Positions 6,983 through 13,018 of a stretch of 13,428 nucleotides of DNA are shown piece after piece; position 1 is the stretch's first letter; every line of letters begins with the position of its first letter. The position numbers and the translations under genes are program-made. The DNA is from Candidatus Gastranaerophilales bacterium HUM_12 (GTDB lineage: Bacteria > Cyanobacteriota > Vampirovibrionia > Gastranaerophilales > Gastranaerophilaceae), in assembly GCA_002102825.1 (NCBI GenBank), contig DABJ01000048.1, forward strand, positions 1 to 13,428, written 5' to 3'. The notes beneath the pieces were generated by a model. It did no database searches, had not been told where the DNA came from, and saw only the letters and a list, made by a program, of their open reading frames with translations.

Positions 6983-7534
6983 ATGAAATTAGATAATAAT
7001 ACCCCGATTACCCCGTCATTTGGTATGTCTATGAGAAAACCAAGAGGGGAAAGTCTTAAAAGAATGAATGCATATTTCCGTAAGGAGCTTGCAATCACTC
7101 CATTTCATAAGCTTGCTTATAGAGAGTTTTGTTTAAAGCAGCATAATAATAAGTATTATGATATTTATTTTAAACCAGCGCAACATAGGGGGTTAATACA
7201 ATCAAATGATGCTTTTGTTGTTACTCCTAAAAATGGCGTTTTAGGTAAACCAATTGAAGTTCCATGTGTTGCTTCTAAATATGGAACAAATGTAGATAAA
7301 ACATTAGTTTATAGAGATGATAAATATCAAAGATTTTTGGAAGTTCACCCGATTTTTGGAAAACATAAAATTTTAAAAGTAATAGCGGCATTGCCTTATG
7401 CGATAGAAGATTTTGCTACAATAGCGAAATCTTTAGTTGCTCGTCCCGAAAATTTACTCCCTGATGCTTTGCGACAAGCTTCCAAAATTGCAAAAAATAT
7501 GGAAAAGATAGAGTCACATTTTATAAATACATAA
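6983..7534 (+). CDS. Small orphan protein with PSFG start (first of tandem pair)
   Basis: I do not recognise this 183-residue protein. It is hydrophilic and basic with no signal peptide or membrane segment. It opens with a short disordered-looking tag, NNTP followed by PSFG (residues 11-14), then a mixed alpha/beta body, and ends in a helical region (about 128-180) with LLPDALRQASKIAKNM starting at 158. The next gene has the same start motif and a similar end (ILPANFREASKCATKM), and an alike FA..SL patch before it, so the two are probably paralogues. The ribosome site AAAGGA lies just upstream at 6969-6974. The 99-nt gap before it has no clear promoter. A role as an exported or structural protein is possible but unsupported. 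Confidence 0.75.
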   Translation: MKLDNNTPITPSFGMSMRKPRGESLKRMNAYFRKELAITPFHKLAYREFCLKQHNNKYYDIYFKPAQHRGLIQSNDAFVVTPKNGVLGKPIEVPCVASKYGTNVDKTLVYRDDKYQRFLEVHPIFGKHKILKVIAALPYAIEDFATIAKSLVARPENLLPDALRQASKIAKNMEKIESHFINT

Positions 7535-7549
7535 AGGATAGATTAAAAA

Positions 7550-8170
7550 ATGAAAATACAGAATAATTCCCCACATAGAAACCCATCTTTTGGAACATTT
7601 TTACCTCCAAAGGATATTGATAAATTTACGAAATTTGTAACGGAACATAGGCGAGCAAAGGCTGCAGCTTATGGAGTAAAGGATATTATTGATAAACAAG
7701 CAAGTAATATTCATTTTAATTTGGCATATAATGCTGAAGACAATTCATTTATCATTTCTGCTGCAAGTATAGATGCTAAGAAATTTTATCCCCCAGAAAA
7801 ACAAACAAAAATATTCCCTGTAAAAGGCGATTATCCAAAGACTGATTTTGAAAAATTTGTTGAAAAATTAAGGGATAAAGACAATTATTATAAAAATCAC
7901 AAAGTTTCCCGATTGAGAAAATTTTTCCATAATATAAAGTCAAATATTCAATATTCTCTGGAATCATTTGCTGCGAATAGCTTGCATCCAATAGATATTC
8001 TGCCGGCAAATTTCAGAGAGGCATCAAAATGCGCAACCAAAATGGCAAATTCTGTAGAAAGACGAGTTGAAACCAGAGAAACCATAAGTAGTTTCTTTCC
8101 AAAAGTTGATAAATTAGATGACGTTTTAGACGGTGAAAATATTATAGAAACATCATCGTTACAAAACTAA
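7550..8170 (+). CDS. Small orphan protein with PSFG start (second of tandem pair)
   Basis: This 206-residue protein of unknown function starts NNSP...NPSFG (PSFG at 12-15), matching the preceding gene. The body is charged, with a lysine-rich stretch around 100-130 and a C-terminal helix ILPANFREASKCATKM (150-165) that aligns with the neighbour. About 35 extra acidic residues follow at the C-terminus (FFPKVDKLDDVLDGE), which the first copy lacks. There is no signal peptide or membrane segment. The ribosome site AAAGGATAG (7533-7541) sits in almost the same setting as that of the first gene, so the duplication appears to include the 5' leader. The 15-nt gap suggests one transcript. A terminator follows at 8182-8210. 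Confidence 0.75.
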   Translation: MKIQNNSPHRNPSFGTFLPPKDIDKFTKFVTEHRRAKAAAYGVKDIIDKQASNIHFNLAYNAEDNSFIISAASIDAKKFYPPEKQTKIFPVKGDYPKTDFEKFVEKLRDKDNYYKNHKVSRLRKFFHNIKSNIQYSLESFAANSLHPIDILPANFREASKCATKMANSVERRVETRETISSFFPKVDKLDDVLDGENIIETSSLQN

Positions 8171-8181
8171 ACAAACATGCA

Positions 8182-8210
8182 AAAGCACGGTTGACACTGT
8201 GTTTTGTTTA
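8182..8210 (+). terminator. Intrinsic terminator after the orphan pair
   Basis: A 10-bp stem (8182-8191, AAAGCACGGT, with 8196-8205, ACTGTGTTTT, two G-T pairs) closes a four-base loop TGAC and ends in a T-rich run TTTTGTTT. It lies 11 nt after the stop codon. The loop and right arm contain the -35 box of the next promoter. Confidence 0.6.
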
Positions 8211-8219
8211 TCCTAAGAT
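8191..8219 (+). promoter_or_regulatory. Sigma-70 promoter of the S10 operon
   Basis: A perfect -35 TTGACA (8191-8196), exactly 17 bp, then -10 TAAGAT (8214-8219). Transcription would start near 8226 and give a leader of about 125 nt before rpsJ. It is the best promoter in the window, as expected for ribosomal-protein genes. Confidence 0.75.
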
Positions 8220-8270
8220 ATATATGCTTGAAGTATAGTGGTAAAATATCCGAAATATTTTAAATAGCGA

Positions 8271-8321
8271 ACTTCAGGAGTCGTGATAGGTGGGCTTTCG
8301 CCTTACTAGGTGCGACGAAGT
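8271..8321 (+). promoter_or_regulatory. Hairpin in the rpsJ 5' leader
   Basis: Three nested helices are readable: ACTTC (8271-8275) with GAAGT (8317-8321); GTCGT (8280-8284) with GCGAC (8312-8316), separated by an AGGA bulge; and GGC (8293-8295) with GCC (8300-8302) around a TTTC loop, with TAG/CTA (8287-8289/8306-8308) between. In many bacteria S10-operon leaders bind L4 for autoregulation, so this is a candidate site for such control. I do not see an E. coli-type leader as such. Confidence 0.55.
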
Positions 8322-8350
8322 AGTACATAGAAAAAGAAAAAGGAATGCAA

Positions 8351-8668
8351 ATGGCAAGTAGCACTAAGAAAAACAGAATCAGAGTTTGTTTGAAAGCTTA
8401 TGATCACAAACTAATTGATGTATCTGCTGAAAAAATCGTTGAAACAGCAAAAAGAACAGACGCTAAAGTAGCTGGCCCTATTCCTTTACCTACAAAAAGA
8501 CGTATATATTGCGTTTTGAGATCTCCACACGTTGATAAAAAGTCTCGTGAACATTTTGAAATGAGAACTCATAAACGTATCATTGATATATACGAACCAA
8601 CTCAACAAACAATGGAAGAGTTACGTAGATTAGATTTACCGGCTGGAGTAGATATCGAAGCAAGATAG
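8351..8668 (+). CDS. rpsJ: 30S ribosomal protein S10
   Basis: S10 is part of the 30S head and, as NusE, also joins transcription antitermination. The 105-residue product has the typical RIRVCLKAYDHKLID start, the loop GPIPLPTKRR, and the C-terminal LRSPHVDKKSREHFE...RRLDLPAGVDIE. The wording YCVLRSPHVDK and IIDIY is close to cyanobacterial S10. I chose ATG 8351 because AAGGA (8339-8343) is 7 nt before it. An in-frame ATG at 8345 is only one base from that site, so it is unlikely. First gene of the S10 operon, followed by a long structured spacer before rplC. Confidence 0.96.
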   Translation: MASSTKKNRIRVCLKAYDHKLIDVSAEKIVETAKRTDAKVAGPIPLPTKRRIYCVLRSPHVDKKSREHFEMRTHKRIIDIYEPTQQTMEELRRLDLPAGVDIEAR

Positions 8669-8699
8669 TTTGCTAAGATTCCGGTCTTTATGAAAATTT

Positions 8700-8868
8700 A
8701 ATAAGCATTATGCATAATAATGTGATCTACTACATACCCTTTGTGGTATGGGAGGTGAAAGTCCTCCAAAGGTAAAGAACAGTAGCAAGTAGCGCTCGCA
8801 AGAGAAAATGCAAATCCAAGGCAAATTAGCTTAATTTAGCTTGAAAGTGTAAGGGTTTGCTAGAAAGG
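8700..8868 (+). promoter_or_regulatory. Structured spacer between rpsJ and rplC
   Basis: This 206-nt gap is long for an S10 operon. It holds a 12-bp perfect palindrome ATTATGCATAAT (8707-8718); hairpin CATACC/GGTATG (8733-8738/8745-8750), directly joined to hairpin GGAGG/CCTCC (8751-8755/8763-8767) with loop TGAAAGT; and a stem GCAAATCC/GGGTTTGC (8810-8817/8853-8860, one G-T) ending 3 nt before the rplC ribosome site AAAGG (8864-8868). The GGTGAAAGTCC string recalls cobalamin riboswitches and group II introns, but the other conserved parts of both are absent. An L3 or L4 autoregulatory site, or an RNA processing site, is possible. Confidence 0.55.
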
Positions 8869-8874
8869 TAAAAT

Positions 8875-9513
8875 ATGACACTAGGTGTAATAGGAAAAAA
8901 AGTTGGAATGACTCAAATCTTTGACGAACAAGGTTTGGCTATCCCTGTAACAGTTATCAAAGTTGACGAAACTGTTGTTACTCAAGTTAAAACAGTTGAA
9001 ACTGATGGATACAACGCAATCCAAGTTGGTACAGTTGCAGCTAAAGAAAAACACTTGACAAAAGCTCAATTAGGTCATTTCAAGAAAAATAACTTATCTA
9101 ACTACAGACACTTGCAGGAATTCAGAGTTGAAAATCCTCAAGACTACAAAGTAGGCGATAAAGTTGAACTTTCAGTATTAGAAAATGTTGAAAAAGTTGA
9201 CGTAACAGGAAAATCAATAGGTAAAGGCTTCCAAGGTACAGTAAAAAGATGGAACTTCGGAAGAGGACCTATGGCTCACGGTTCTAAAAACCACAGAGAA
9301 CCTGGTTCAATCGGTGCAGGTACAACTCCTAGCCGTGTTATCAAAGGTAAAAGAATGGCTGGTAACATGGGCAACGAAAGAGTTACTATTACTAAATTGA
9401 AGTTAGTTAAAGTTGATGCAGCTAACGGTTTGGTATTGGTTAAAGGATCAGTTCCTGGTTGCGAAGGTAGATTGGTTACAATCGTTCCTACAAGAACTAA
9501 ATGGAATGCGTAA
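8875..9513 (+). CDS. rplC: 50S ribosomal protein L3
   Basis: L3 is an early-assembly 23S rRNA-binding protein near the peptidyl-transferase centre. The 212-residue protein begins with LGVIGKKVGMTQIFDEQG and carries the conserved long loop (about 125-170): HGSKNHREPGSIGAG, TTPSRV, KGKRMAGNMGNERVT. Position N164 in MAGNMG is a Gln in E. coli (MAGQMG), where PrmB methylates it, so that modification is not expected here. Ribosome site AAAGG at 8864-8868. Flanked on both sides by unusually long spacers. Confidence 0.96.
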   Translation: MTLGVIGKKVGMTQIFDEQGLAIPVTVIKVDETVVTQVKTVETDGYNAIQVGTVAAKEKHLTKAQLGHFKKNNLSNYRHLQEFRVENPQDYKVGDKVELSVLENVEKVDVTGKSIGKGFQGTVKRWNFGRGPMAHGSKNHREPGSIGAGTTPSRVIKGKRMAGNMGNERVTITKLKLVKVDAANGLVLVKGSVPGCEGRLVTIVPTRTKWNA

Positions 9514-9660
9514 GCCGACATATTGGGGGTAAATAAACCCAAAATCTCTAACCCAGACAAGGACAAGTCAATAAAAACCGGCTGGTCTTGCCAAATAAAG
9601 CAAATAGCAAGCGGTAAGCAGTCTTAAACGAAAGAACAGTAAATTTAAAGGAAAAACAAA
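9514..9660 (+). promoter_or_regulatory. Structured spacer between rplC and rplD
   Basis: This 147-nt gap has nested pairings: AGCCG (9513-9517, touching the rplC stop) with CGGCT (9579-9583), enclosing TTGGG (9523-9527) with CCCAA (9538-9542), then CTTGC (9587-9591) with GCAAG (9607-9611). Downstream is AAAGAACAGTA (9631-9641), the same 11-mer found in the rpsJ-rplC spacer (8774-8784), and the rplD ribosome site AAAGGA (9647-9652). I see no ORF in it. Confidence 0.45.
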
Positions 9661-10287
9661 ATGTCAAAAGAAATATTAAGTACAAATGGAGAAAAATTAG
9701 GCGAAATTACACTAGAAAAAAGTGTTTTCGGTGTTGAACCTAATTTACATGTAATGCACTTAGCATTGAGAAGACAATTAAACAATGCTCGTCAAGGTAA
9801 TGCTTGCGCTAAAACAAGAGCAGAAGTTGCTGGTGGCGGAAGAAAACCATGGAAACAAAAAGGGACAGGTAGAGCTAGAGCTGGTTCACTTCGTTCACCA
9901 TTGTTTGCAGGTGGTGGTGTAATCTTTGGACCAAAACCAAGAAGTTACGCTTTCAACATGCCTCAAAAAGCTAGACAATTAGCTTTGAAATCAGCATTGT
10001 CTGCTAGAGAAGCTCAAATTGTTGTAGTTAAAGATTTCTCAACAATTACTGAACCAAAAACAAAATTAATGGTTAGTGCATTAAAATCTTTGAATGTTAA
10101 CGGTAAAGTTTTAATCGTTGCGAATACAAAAGCTGATGAAAACAAAAACTTAGAATTATCAGCAAGAAATATTCCAAGTGTAAAACTTCTATTACCTACA
10201 AACTTAAATGTGAAAGATTTATTGGAAGCTGATTTTGTTGTTATGACTGAATCTGCTGTAAATGAAATTACAGAAAGGTTGCAATAA
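9661..10287 (+). CDS. rplD: 50S ribosomal protein L4
   Basis: L4 binds 23S rRNA and its long loop lines the exit tunnel. In several bacteria it is also the repressor of the S10 operon. The 208-residue protein has the tunnel loop (about 50-95) with GGGRKPWKQKGTGRARAGSL, then SPLFAGGGVIFGP, and the C-terminal alpha/beta core ending VMTESAVNEITERLQ. The last base of its TAA is the first base of the rplW ATG, so the pair is likely translationally coupled. Whether it controls the structured leaders upstream is an inference to test. Confidence 0.96.
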   Translation: MSKEILSTNGEKLGEITLEKSVFGVEPNLHVMHLALRRQLNNARQGNACAKTRAEVAGGGRKPWKQKGTGRARAGSLRSPLFAGGGVIFGPKPRSYAFNMPQKARQLALKSALSAREAQIVVVKDFSTITEPKTKLMVSALKSLNVNGKVLIVANTKADENKNLELSARNIPSVKLLLPTNLNVKDLLEADFVVMTESAVNEITERLQ

Positions 10288-10583
10288 TGAGTAAAGAAAC
10301 AGAAAGACTATATGACGTAATTAAAAAATCATTAATTACAGAAAAATCAGTGGCAGCAACAGAAAATGCACAATATACTTTCGAAGTAAAAAAAGATGCA
10401 ACAAAAGTTGAAATTGCTAAAGCTGTTGAGTTAGCTTTTCCAGGAAGAAAAGTTAAAAAAGTAAGAACAGTTTATATGCCATCTCACGAAAAGAGAATGG
10501 GTTATAAATTCGGAAGAACAGATTCATCTAAAAAAGCAATCGTAACAATCGAAGGCGAACCAATTGAATTTGTTGGAGTTTAG
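10287..10583 (+). CDS. rplW: 50S ribosomal protein L23
   Basis: L23 sits at the tunnel exit and docks trigger factor and the signal recognition particle. The 98-residue product shows the usual IKKSLITEKS start, the YTFEVKKDATKVEIAKAVE helix region, and the basic extension VKKVRTVYMPSHEKR, then GYKFGRTDSSKKAIVTI. The ATG overlaps the rplD stop by one base (TAATG). The likely ribosome site, AAAGG, is inside the end of rplD. Confidence 0.95.
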   Translation: MSKETERLYDVIKKSLITEKSVAATENAQYTFEVKKDATKVEIAKAVELAFPGRKVKKVRTVYMPSHEKRMGYKFGRTDSSKKAIVTIEGEPIEFVGV

Positions 10584-10665
10584 TAGACACTAAGCCAAAT
10601 AGCGGGGCGAATTAGGCATAAGTCCCAAGATAAACACAAAAGCCAGTAAAAGGAGAAAAATTAAA
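10584..10665 (+). promoter_or_regulatory. Spacer between rplW and rplB with a small hairpin
   Basis: This 82-nt gap has a hairpin GCCAAAT (10594-10600) with ATTAGGC (10611-10617), one A-A mismatch, around the G-rich loop AGCGGGGCGA. The left arm runs into AAATAGC (10597-10603), a 7-mer also present in the rpsJ leader and the rplC-rplD spacer. The rplB ribosome site is a strong AGGAG at 10651-10655. Confidence 0.35.
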
Positions 10666-11499
10666 ATGGCAATCAGAAAAATTAATCCGACGTCTCCGGG
10701 ACAAAGAGGCATGACAAAGAGTGATTACCAAGAAATCACAACATCAACTCCTGAAAAATCATTGTTAAAATCATTGAATAAAACAGCAGGAAGAAATAAT
10801 ACAGGTAGAATTACATGTCGTCACAAAGGTGGCGGTGTAAAAAGAACATACCGTGTAATTGATTTCAAAAGAGAAAAATTCGGCGTACCTGCAACAGTTA
10901 AGACTATTGAATACGATCCGAACAGAAACGTAAGAATTTCACTATGCTTCTATGCAGATGGTGAAAAAAGATACATTTTAACACCGGAAGGTTTGAATGT
11001 AGGCGATACAATTGTAAGTGGTCCTGAAGCTCCTGTACAAACAGGTAACGCACTTCCACTAGAATTAATTCCGTTAGGTACAATCGTTCACAATATTGAA
11101 TTGAACCCTGGTCGTGGCGGAGTTATGGTAAGAGCTGCAGGTAATGCTGCTCAAGTTATGGCTAAAGAAGGTAACTATGTAACAATCAAACTTCCATCAT
11201 CAGAAATGAGAATGGTAAGAAAAGAATGTATGGCTACAATCGGCATGTTAGGTAACTCAGAATTCAAAAACCTTTCAATCGGTAAAGCTGGTAGAAAACG
11301 TTACTTAGGTATCAGACCAACTGTACGTGGTGTAACAATGAACCCTTGCGATCACCCTCACGGTGGTGGTGAAGGTAAAACTGGTCCTGGTGGAAACCCT
11401 AAAACACCTTGGGGTAAACCAGCTCTAGGTTACAAAACTCGTAAAAAAGGAAAAGCTTCAGATAAACTAATCGTTAGAAGAAGAAAAAAATCTAGATAA
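10666..11499 (+). CDS. rplB: 50S ribosomal protein L2
   Basis: L2 is a core 23S rRNA-binding protein needed for subunit joining and peptidyl transfer. The 277-residue protein is full length, with the N-terminal GRNNTGRITCRHKGGGVKR, the central SH3-like and OB-like domains, and the C-terminal MNPCDHPHGGGEGK (from 225), including the conserved His near 230 linked to peptidyl transfer. It ends in the basic tail RRRKKSR. Ribosome site AGGAG at 10651-10655, followed by a hairpin spacer before rpsS. Confidence 0.97.
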   Translation: MAIRKINPTSPGQRGMTKSDYQEITTSTPEKSLLKSLNKTAGRNNTGRITCRHKGGGVKRTYRVIDFKREKFGVPATVKTIEYDPNRNVRISLCFYADGEKRYILTPEGLNVGDTIVSGPEAPVQTGNALPLELIPLGTIVHNIELNPGRGGVMVRAAGNAAQVMAKEGNYVTIKLPSSEMRMVRKECMATIGMLGNSEFKNLSIGKAGRKRYLGIRPTVRGVTMNPCDHPHGGGEGKTGPGGNPKTPWGKPALGYKTRKKGKASDKLIVRRRKKSR

Positions 11500-11508
11500 T
11501 TAAGGTAA

Positions 11509-11541
11509 AGGAGAAAAGGTAAGTAACATTACTTTTCTCCT
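11509..11541 (+). promoter_or_regulatory. Decoy Shine-Dalgarno hairpin before rpsS
   Basis: A strong hairpin starts 9 nt after the rplB stop: AGGAGAAAA (11509-11517) with TTTTCTCCT (11533-11541), a bulged G at 11518, then GTAA (11519-11522) with TTAC (11529-11532) and a six-base loop. The left arm copies the operon's own ribosome sites (AGGAGAAAA before rplB, AGGAGAAAT before rpsS), so the right arm is an anti-Shine-Dalgarno that can instead pair 8 bp with AGGAGAAA at 11565-11572, the rpsS site. No T-run follows, so it is not a terminator. Confidence 0.65.
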
Positions 11542-11575
11542 AACCAAAATCACAAAGAAGTAAAAGGAGAAATAA

Positions 11576-11857
11576 ATGGCACGTTCATTAAAAAAAGGTG
11601 CGTATGTAGAAGAAGCTCTACAAAAGAAAATAGACAAAATGAATGCTAACTCTGAAAAGAAAGTTATCAAAACTTGGTCAAGAGCATCAATGATTGTACC
11701 TGATATGTTAAACCATACAATTGCTGTACACAACGGTAAAACTCACGTACCTGTTTATATTACAGAACAAATGGTTGGACACAAATTAGGCGAATTCGCT
11801 CCGACAAGACTTTTCAAAGGTCATGCAGGTTCAGATAAAACTGCAAAAAGAGGTTAG
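11576..11857 (+). CDS. rpsS: 30S ribosomal protein S19
   Basis: S19 lies in the 30S head and works with S13 near the A-site tRNA. The 93-residue product is typical: MARSLKKGAYVEEALQKKI, then KTWSRASMIVPDMLNHTIAVHNGKxHVPVYITEQMVGHKLGEFAPTR, and a basic tail. Ribosome site AGGAG (11565-11569) is 6 nt from ATG, and could be masked by the hairpin arm just upstream. Confidence 0.97.
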   Translation: MARSLKKGAYVEEALQKKIDKMNANSEKKVIKTWSRASMIVPDMLNHTIAVHNGKTHVPVYITEQMVGHKLGEFAPTRLFKGHAGSDKTAKRG

Positions 11858-11904
11858 TACAAATAATCCAAAGTGATATTTATATTAAATAAAGGATAAT
11901 AAAA

Positions 11905-12243
11905 ATGGAAGCAAAAGCAAAACAAACAGACATAAAAATGACAGCAAGAAAACTTCGTAGAGTAATCAATGAAGTTAGAGGTAAGGCTGTTATTGAAGCT
12001 CAAGATATGTTACGTTTTATGCCTTATTTTGCGGCAAGAGTAGTTGAAAAGAATTTGAAAGCTGCTGTTGCAAACGCTCGTGAACAATATGGCGTAGCTC
12101 CGGAATCATTGAAGATTTCTCAAATCTTTGCTGACGAAAGTGTTACATACAAACGTGCAAGAACAAGAGCTCAAGGTCGTATGTATTCAAGAATGAAACG
12201 TACATCACACCTTACATTAGTAGTTAGTGATACAACAAAATAG
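11905..12243 (+). CDS. rplV: 50S ribosomal protein L22
   Basis: L22 spans the large subunit and its hairpin narrows the exit tunnel where macrolide resistance can arise. The 112-residue protein has KMTARKLRRVINEVRGKAV at its N-terminus, the central helix with NLKAAVANARE, and the tunnel hairpin with TYKRARTRAQGRMYSRMKRTSHLT. Ribosome site AAGGAT lies 8-13 nt before the ATG, and rpsC starts 12 nt after the stop. Confidence 0.96.
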   Translation: MEAKAKQTDIKMTARKLRRVINEVRGKAVIEAQDMLRFMPYFAARVVEKNLKAAVANAREQYGVAPESLKISQIFADESVTYKRARTRAQGRMYSRMKRTSHLTLVVSDTTK

Positions 12244-12255
12244 GAAAGTAATAAA

Positions 12256-12990
12256 ATGGGACAAAAAACACATCCAACCGGATTTAGAGTAGGAATAATC
12301 CAAGACTGGGCTAGCACCTGGTATGCAAAATGGAAAGACTACAAAACATTCGTAGCAGAAGATGCTAAAATTAGAAAATTCGTTAAGAAAAAACTATACG
12401 CTGCTGGTGTATCAAGAATTTTGATCGCTAGAAAAGCACAAAATACAACAATCACAGTTGTAACAGCAAAACCTGGTATAGTTGTTGGTCGTGGCGGACA
12501 AGGTATTGATGAACTTCGTCAAGAAGTAGCAAAATACATTGGCAAACCTGTTATCATCAACGTTGTAGAAGTAGCAAGAATTGATGCTGATGCACAATTA
12601 GTATCAGAAGCTATTGCACAACAGCTTGAAAAACGTATCGCGTTTAGACGTGCTATGAAACAAGCAATGCAAAGAACAATGAGATCTGGCGTTCAAGGTA
12701 TCAAAGTTATGGTATCAGGACGTTTGGGTGGTGCTGAAATCGCTCGTTCAGAATGGGCTAAAGAAGGAAGAATCCCTCTTCAAACTCTAAGAGCTGACGT
12801 AGACTACGGTTTCGCAGAAGCTGATACAATTATGGGTAAAATTGGTGTAAAAGTTTGGATTTTCAAAGGTAACTTAATGCCAGGCGAAAAAGCAGACCAA
12901 AACATCAAATTAAAAAGCGGCAAGGACGAAAAAGGTTCAAGACGTCCAAGACGTAGCAGAAATGTTGAAACAACATCAGATGCAAAGTAA
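12256..12990 (+). CDS. rpsC: 30S ribosomal protein S3
   Basis: S3 forms part of the mRNA entry helicase of the 30S subunit. The 244-residue protein starts MGQKTHPTGFRVGI and has a type II KH domain (about 45-110) with GRGGQG at 78-83, and the C-terminal domain with SGRLGGAEIARSEWAKEGRIPLQTLRAD shared by all S3 proteins. The tail (about 220-244) is charged and variable. Ribosome site AGGAAAG is inside the gap after rplV (12243-12249). Confidence 0.97.
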   Translation: MGQKTHPTGFRVGIIQDWASTWYAKWKDYKTFVAEDAKIRKFVKKKLYAAGVSRILIARKAQNTTITVVTAKPGIVVGRGGQGIDELRQEVAKYIGKPVIINVVEVARIDADAQLVSEAIAQQLEKRIAFRRAMKQAMQRTMRSGVQGIKVMVSGRLGGAEIARSEWAKEGRIPLQTLRADVDYGFAEADTIMGKIGVKVWIFKGNLMPGEKADQNIKLKSGKDEKGSRRPRRSRNVETTSDAK

Positions 12991-13018
12991 GGTATAAATA
13001 TAATAGGAGCAAAATATA

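Noticed and set aside
8345..8350. ATG 8345 as the rpsJ start
   Set aside because: Only one base separates it from AAGGA; ATG 8351 has proper spacing and the normal S10 length.
8745..8770. GGTGAAAGTCC string as a cobalamin riboswitch or group II intron
   Set aside because: The cobalamin box (GCCACTG-like) and the other conserved elements are absent; no domain V or intron-encoded protein is seen.
11509..11541. rplB-rpsS hairpin as an intrinsic terminator
   Set aside because: No T-run follows the stem (AACCAAAATC) and the operon continues.
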